A stretch of DNA of 12,714 bases from Thalassiosira profunda (lineage: Eukaryota; Bacillariophyta; Thalassiosirophyceae; Thalassiosirales; Thalassiosiraceae): contig JALLAP010001330.1 of NCBI GenBank assembly GCA_036939355.1, positions 1 to 12,714 of the forward strand, written 5' to 3'. Positions 8,024 to 12,714 of this stretch are shown one piece after another. The position numbers were made by a program, and so were the translations under genes. The stretch's first letter is position 1, and the number at the start of each line of letters is the position of its first letter. The notes under the pieces were generated by a model that saw nothing but the letters and a program-made list of their open reading frames with translations, was not told the DNA's origin and made no database searches.

Positions 8024-9104
8024 ATGAAATCAAACCAGTCAGCGACGGCCGCTGACGCGAGAAATGGCGACGCGCCCCCGACCTTTCGGGTGCGTTGGGT
8101 CGACTGAATCTTCTTGGACAGGGGTCGCCCACTGACGGCGATGCCAACGTGGAAGGGAACAATCAGTCGGCGACGGCCGCGGACTCTTCCGGCGCCGACG
8201 AAGAGAGCATCCCCGCGCCTGGCCTCGCGCTCACTCCCTATCCGCGCGACAGCGTTCACGCACAGGCCGGCGACCCGATCAAGCTCGACCCGAACGTCAA
8301 GCTCCTCGAGCTCGTCGACATCCTCAACCGCCGTCCGCGGCGCGGCGAGTGCCAGAGGATCGGGTGCGACCGGGCGGGATCGAGCACCTGCACCGGCTGC
8401 CGCCTGGCGTCCTTCTGCTCGGCATCGTGCCAGCAGCGGGCGTGGAGGACCCACCACAAGCGCCAGTGCTCCCGCCGCTACCTGCGGGACGCGCGGTCGG
8501 AATGCTGCGTTCGCCACGGCGCCCCCATTCTGTCGCAGCTGACGGGGGACATCGTCCAGCTCTTCCTCGAGCACCAGGCCGTGGCGCTGGAGAGCGGCAA
8601 GGTGGGCGGGGTGGACAAGGTGATTCAACTGTGGCACACGGCCATTCCAGAGAGGTGCACGGAAGAAGAATTTGCCCGGTGGTCGCTCGTGGAAGATAGC
8701 CCGATGGCGCATGTATTGGCGCCTATGATACAGAGTGCAAACCCTACGGAGCCACAGAGACAGAGTGCCAGGTGCACAGTGCTCAATCTGGACAGCGATC
8801 ATCCAGATGCAGGTATGCACAGATGTCGTTTGATTGGACGCCGCAAAGGTGGGTGTGTTTTGCACCAGACAAAACAGCAAGCGGAAGCGTGATGCTGATT
8901 AGTCTAGGCAGTGTGGATGGGATCGTACAGGTCAAAATTGGGCCTGATTGCGTTACTATACTTGAGGTATGTGCAGGACAGATGGTCATTCCGGTCGTCC
9001 GGCCAGGAGGTCCGAAGATCGTGGCTGCCAAAGTGCCGATGGAACGTAAACTGGACACGATCGGAGGCGGTGAAGGTGTCCCGACCACAACAATTACGAT
9101 CTAA
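8024..9104 (+). CDS. MYND-type zinc finger protein
   Basis: Proposed exons: 8024-8089, 8122-8812, 8878-9104 (327 residues). The finger lies at about residues 99-138: C99, C104, C112, C115, C121, C125, H134 and C138, with the usual FC-S-x-x-CQ and W-x-x-H-H-K-x-x-C pattern. MYND fingers mediate protein-protein contacts, often with transcription or chromatin partners; no SET domain is present. The main open frame has no ATG before the finger, so the start is taken as the ATG at 8024, joined by a 32-nt GT-AG intron that restores frame. The peptide NQSATAAD occurs on both sides of that junction, supporting the join. The second intron (8813-8877, GTATGC donor, 65 nt) leads into a beta-rich C-terminus (SVMLISLGSVDGIVQVKIG). 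Alternatives are 8772-8812 or 8713-8771. Finger confidence is high; exon edges are moderate. Confidence 0.75.
8033..8184 (+). repeat. Short direct repeat encoding NQSATAAD twice
   Basis: Copies at 8033-8056 and 8161-8184 match at 21 of 24 bases. The three differences are all at third codon positions and silent (AAC/AAT, TCA/TCG, GCT/GCG) when each copy is read in its proposed exon frame. The copies are in different raw frames, so a frame-restoring intron between them is needed. Confidence 0.7.
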
Positions 9105-10122
9105 AAGATGTTAATGGCGGCGAGGATGGGCGGGGAACGGCTGCCTCTCGGGGTGCGTGTACAACAAACGAGTGGAGGGGCCGGGCTCCCTATCGTGGAG
9201 ACACTGATGGCAAACTCCGGGCTTGGTAGCAACGGTGCAACACATGCCACTCGGTCTATTGGTTAATGCCGATGGCGATGGGTGCAACGAGCAATTTTCT
9301 TCTTGTCGGTAATGCCGCTGAGAGAAAATCGGGGGAGATCAACAACAACAAGAGGAGGGGGCGCCCTGGAGATCACATTGTTGTCCTTTTCCAGCTGATG
9401 ATGCATCGAAACAGAGTGGAGAGGTGTATGTATCATAGGTAGAGCAACAGTAGTTGAAGAACAAAGGTACATGCACCTGCCCCATAAAGCATCCCTTCCA
9501 ACCAACAGGCCATTTTCCCAATGAGTTGTCTTCCTTCAGCTTCCTTCAGAGCGCGTTCGCATTTCGAGGTCGGGCACATGATTTCCATTATTGCCCCGGC
9601 GCAGAAAGAATTTGCTGGGCACGATCCCACTTCTACGTTCGGAATAAGTATATAAATCAAAAGCTTCTCAATTGAATACCAGGGGCGCAATCATTAACTG
9701 CCCTTTCTTTCCTTTCTGTATCGCTCGGCAGTTCGTCGGCTGTTGATTCACGAGGACGAATTGGGAGGGTTCGCACCACCACCCGCCAAAACCCGAATCT
9801 TCCTGCGTGCACGGTCGAGGGGGCTGCCTTCGGAAAGAATTGGAACGCCTTCTTCGCGGTAAAATGGGGTCAGGAGAACCCCAGAGCGATGAACTGAGTC
9901 TAGCACATCAGGTGAAACATCCGAACCCTGCCGACAACCAAGGGATCGTTCAATTCTTCTAGAGCGCCTCCCAGCTCCCGGTGCAAGATACTTTTGGTTG
10001 GGGTGGTTCTCACTTCTTCCTTCCTTCAACACCCGTGGCGCCTCCCCATTTTTGTCGACGTTGCAACCCTCCCCACCCTCCCCCGCATCGACGGCAATCT
10101 CCCCATCCATCGACAATCGACC
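9105..10122. other. Intergenic between MYND gene and secreted-protein gene
   Basis: No gene is supported. The first 300 bases are mixed sequence that should hold the MYND 3' UTR. No rRNA or tRNA-like folding block was recognised. The last 120 bases before the ATG at 10123 are pyrimidine-rich on the plus strand (TTCTTCCTTCCTTC near 10012), as expected for a 5' leader. A minus-strand open frame at 9748-10116 (122 codons) has no recognisable domain and is probably chance, though not excluded. Confidence 0.5.
9649..9656 (+). promoter_or_regulatory. TATA box candidate (TATATAAA)
   Basis: A consensus TATATAAA stands in a local AT-rich patch, oriented for rightward transcription. The next supported plus-strand start codon is 10123, about 470 bases on, so use by that gene implies a long or spliced leader. 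It might instead drive a short untranslated transcript. Confidence 0.4.
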
Positions 10123-12714
10123 ATGCTCCGCCTCCTCCGCGCGGCGGCCGCGGCGTGGGCCCTCCTGTGCGCCCCGGCGGGGGCGCAGAACATCGGCGTC
10201 CGGGACGCCCGCCCGGTGAGTTTTGATGGATGATGGGAACCCGACTTTCCGTCTTGCCGTTGCAATTGTCTTCTGGCGGCGCTCGGCGGCCGGCGCTCAG
10301 GTTGTTTGGGTCGCTGCTGGCTGCTGGCGTGGGCGGGGGGCGCTGCGAGGTGATGCGGCGGCGCCGCCGCCGCCCGCTCGCGATGCGAACATGCGAATCC
10401 GATGCACCATGTTCGCATGTTCGCATCGACGCTCCAGCAGCCCCAGCAGGCCCCGCGCTCGCCCTTGGTCTTCGGGCGCCGCCTCTTCGCCGTTTGCAAG
10501 GGCCGCCGATGTGTTGCATGTGCGTGGGAAGGCGTTTGATGGGGGCGGCGGCGGCAGGCGGGGGCGGACGTCGCCCGGCGGGGGGCGATGCGAACCCGAT
10601 GCACCCCTCTTGTTGCCGGCGGCCTCGCTTCAGGGTGTCCCCTCGCCTGCAGGGGACGACGAGGGCCACTCTGCATCGCCTCGCATGATTTGATGCCTCG
10701 CCATGGAGATGGGCGGCGCTGCGATGTGTGCACATGTTCTGGTTTGCAATCTTTGTTGCATCTTGCTCATACACACGCACCGCCTTCTCATATCATCCGC
10801 AGGGATCGCTCCGAGGACCTCAGTCCCACGCTAACTTCGCCAGGCTCCTTGGCTTCGTGCCGGGAGGAGGCGAGTGCGGCGAGGACCCATTGCCGCCCTG
10901 CTGCACCCCCGAGGGGACAGCCGATCCCTTCTGCGACTGCGGCCCCATCTGTCTCACGGGCAACCACGAGAAGTGCCTCTGCGGCACCTGCGTCGACGAC
11001 TGTGCGGCTGCGTGCGCGGAGCAAGTCGATCCCAACACGTGCGAAGAGAACTGCCTCGAGCAAGACAAATGCCTCTACGACGGATCGACCGTGCCCATCT
11101 ACCTCTCACTGAAGCCCAGCCAGGCTTGGATCGCCGCTTATAACGAAGGTCCCGCCCTCGTCACGTTCAAGAGGGGTGGGAAGTTCACGTGCACCCAGGA
11201 AGAGACATTGCAGCCCACGGAATTCGGACATGACATCCTCGAAATCGTCAAGAGGCTTCCTCCCCCCGTGCCGGAGAGGGCGAGGGCGAGGAGGATGAAG
11301 GGGAAACCCGCGACGATGGGGAAACCCGTGCCCGAGCCTGTGATTTCTGATGGCTGCGCCGTCGGCAAGGTCGCGCAGGACCGGCTTCAGCCCGAGAACC
11401 TGGTCCGAATTCCCGGCTATCCCAAGAACACTTCTGATGCATGCGAGGAAAATCCAAACACCTGCCCGAGCAACGAAGACTACCTGATCCGCATCCACAC
11501 CTCGTGCTCCAAGAATATCCTCTACCTCGGCGCGAATTACACCCAGACCACCAAGGACGAGGACTATCTCTCGCCAAGGGATGGCCCCCCGCTCAACCCC
11601 CTCGTAGACGTCTTCCTCACCCTCGCCGGGTTCTGCGTTGCCAACGACAATAATGCTACCAACCTTACGTGCTCGGGGGAGGTGCCCCAGATTCCCGACG
11701 ACCAGTGCCCGCCCGGTGGCGGTGAGGTGAGCACGTTATGCCCGAATTGGCCCGTTTACCCCCTCGTTGCTCAAACCTCATACGTACTTATCTGTCTCAT
11801 CACTTCAGGGCTCGGTCCCACCGACCGACCCGCCCTCGACGCCCCCGACGACAGTAAGTACAGATCTTCTTAAGTGTCCCTGGTGCCATCGGACAGCCCT
11901 GTTTCTTACGGCCATGCACGCGACCTCTCTGCCCGCAGAGTCCCACGAAGAATCCCACGGAGTCTCCAACTCTATCGCCGACGAAGAACCCCACGGAGGT
12001 GAGTGCACATCCACCAATAAGCTCAGGCCGGGATCGATCTTGCCTGATCTAATCTGTGCGTATGATGTGTCAATTATGTGCAGAGTCCGACGAAGAACCC
12101 GACCGAATCGCCGACCAAGAACCCAACGGAGGTGAGTGCAACCTTGTTCGATGCTCGCAGTGCACGTGTATGGTTGGTCCGCATATCTGACACCTTCTGT
12201 GCTGGGATGTCTTTTTCCTGCAGTCTCCCACGGAGTCGCCGACGAATAACCCGACCGAGTCCCCAACGAAGAACCCCACGGAGGTAAGACATCTCTTTGC
12301 ATGGCGTTTGCAATCAGAATTGCCACTATATCTCACGCCTTTCTGCTGTGTCTGGACCTGCAGTCTCCCACGAAGAACCCCACCAAATCGCCGACTGGGA
12401 AGCCGACCGAGAACCCCACGGAGGTGAGTGCCCTCTGCCGAATAAGCTCAGGCTGGGCATCGACCTCCCTCAATGTGTGCTTTGATACGTGCTGTGACAC
12501 CAAACGCAGAGTCCTACGAAGAATCCGACCGAATCGCCGACGAAGAACCCCACTGAATCCCCAACCAAGAACCCCACGGAAGTGAGTGCAATCTCGTTCG
12601 ATGCCGGAAGATGCAAGCCACGGATACCTCGCTCAATCTCACACGCCTTCATGCGATGCGCTCTTCCTGCAGTCTCCCACGAAGAATCCCACCGAGTCGC
12701 CGACGAAGAACCCG
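10123..12714 (+). CDS. Secreted Cys-rich protein with SPT/NPT-repeat stalk (3' end beyond window)
   Basis: Exons: 10123-10215, 10803-11726, 11809-11853, 11939-11998, 12084-12131, 12224-12283, 12364-12423, 12510-12581, 12673->12714. All introns are GT-AG and phase 0. Residues 1-21 (MLRLLRAAAAAWALLCAPAG, then A) form a signal peptide with likely cleavage before QN. Residues 50-120 hold 14 Cys with no recognised fold. The ectodomain to residue 339 adds eight Cys and four N-glycosylation sequons (NTS, NYT, NAT, NLT), and contains IRIHTSCSKNIL. That IHTSCS motif recalls a block seen in DUF7467-type surface proteins, but this is only a weak hint. From residue 340 the chain is SVPPTDPPSTPPTT, then repeats of SPTKNPTE. 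Such Pro/Thr stalks are common in diatom extracellular or wall proteins. A cell-surface or frustule-associated role is inferred. Confidence 0.85.
10216..10802 (+). other. Long first intron of the secreted-protein gene
   Basis: The GTGAGT donor at 10216 and CCGCAG acceptor at 10797-10802 join the signal-peptide exon in phase 0 to the Cys-rich exon. At 587 nt it is about seven times longer than the gene's other introns. It is very GC-rich, with a 16-base palindrome of GCGGCG type (10355-10370), a 17-base inverted repeat, and several CGATGCGAA/CCGATGCACC copies. Long first introns often carry enhancers, which would fit, but there is no direct evidence. Confidence 0.75.
10381..10428. repeat. Perfect 17-bp inverted repeat within the first intron
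   Basis: Left arm CGATGCGAACATGCGAA (10381-10397) and right arm TTCGCATGTTCGCATCG (10412-10428) are exact reverse complements around a 14-base loop. A related CGATGCGAACCCGATGCACC occurs at about 10587-10606, repeating the arm start and part of the loop. RNA from either strand could form a stable hairpin, or the arms could be tandem GCGAA/TTCGC protein sites. Confidence 0.8.
11939..12714 (+). repeat. Exon-intron ladder encoding the SPTKNPTE stalk
   Basis: Six tiny exons of 60, 48, 60, 60, 72 and at least 42 nt each encode whole S-P-T-x-N-P-T-E units, separated by introns of 80-92 nt. Each exon starts with a Ser codon after CAG (AGTCC or TCTCCC) and ends ACGGAG or ACGGAA before GTGAGT/GTAAGA. 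All are phase 0. The array continues past the window, so the total length is unknown. Residues vary slightly (SPTLSPTK, SPTGKPTE, SPTNNPTE). Confidence 0.9.

Noticed and set aside
8014..8880. 288-codon antisense ORF opposite the MYND gene
   Set aside because: Arg/Ala-rich shadow of a GC-rich coding strand; the MYND Cys/His pattern is on the plus strand.
9748..10116. 122-codon minus-strand ORF divergent from the secreted-protein gene
   Set aside because: No domain, no visible promoter signal, and a composition expected from GC-rich DNA. Kept only as a possibility.
9105..10122. Possible tRNA or other structured RNA gene
   Set aside because: No T-loop GTTCGA-type box paired with a D-loop box, and no cloverleaf, was found by eye.
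10010..10780. Long minus-strand ORFs over the first intron
   Set aside because: Arg/Pro/Ala-rich products of high-GC DNA without domains; the region is explained as an intron.
11805..12652. Antisense ORFs rich in VGFFVGDSVG repeats
   Set aside because: These are exact reverse-strand readings of the SPTKNPTE exons; the plus strand has consistent splice sites and a signal peptide.
11939..12714. CRISPR-like array (short repeats with ~85-base spacers)
   Set aside because: The repeats are coding, vary in length and are bordered by GT-AG splice sites; the spacers are introns.

Overview
The window looks like nuclear DNA of a microalga of the stramenopile type, most likely a diatom. Four things suggest this. 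Genes are split by short GT-AG introns, mostly 60-100 nt. One gene has a secreted protein with a long Ser-Pro-Thr/Asn-Pro-Thr stalk. Seven modules resemble the diatom-rich DUF6824 family. The layout is gene-dense with mid-to-high GC. Species assignment is inference. A centric, Thalassiosira-like diatom would fit, but nothing here proves it.

Layout: (1) 1-4733, minus strand: one large gene, read here as nine exons and running off the left edge. It encodes an acidic low-complexity N-terminus, then seven copies of an ~70-residue module joined by a conserved His/Arg/Trp linker. A SANT/Myb-like domain and a methyl-CpG-binding (MBD)-like domain are placed inside the module array. The tail is basic and looks like a nuclear localisation region. 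(2) 4734-5721: promoter/leader of that gene and 3' flank of the next. (3) 5722-7480, minus: a three-exon NRAMP (SLC11) divalent-metal transporter with both signature metal-site motifs. (4) 7481-8023: a divergent promoter with seven ACGT cores. (5) 8024-9104, plus: a MYND zinc-finger protein, probably three exons, one intron apparently only 32 nt. (6) 9105-10122: no gene supported; one good TATA box at 9649. (7) 10123-12714, plus, cut by the right edge: a secreted Cys-rich protein with a long GC-rich first intron and a C-terminal SPT/NPT stalk made from a ladder of tiny exons.

The strongest theme is modular exon duplication. The two edge genes are both built from tandem symmetric exons: phase 1-1 in the left gene, phase 0-0 in the right. 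Repeats in introns and at splice sites show that whole exon-intron units were copied. In both, skipping module exons would keep the reading frame, so protein length could vary without breaking the gene. The left gene is the best candidate for something undescribed: a nuclear, possibly DNA-methylation-reading protein with an expanded module array.

All exon boundaries were worked out by eye from splice motifs, reading frame and repeat alignment. None is backed by transcript data.
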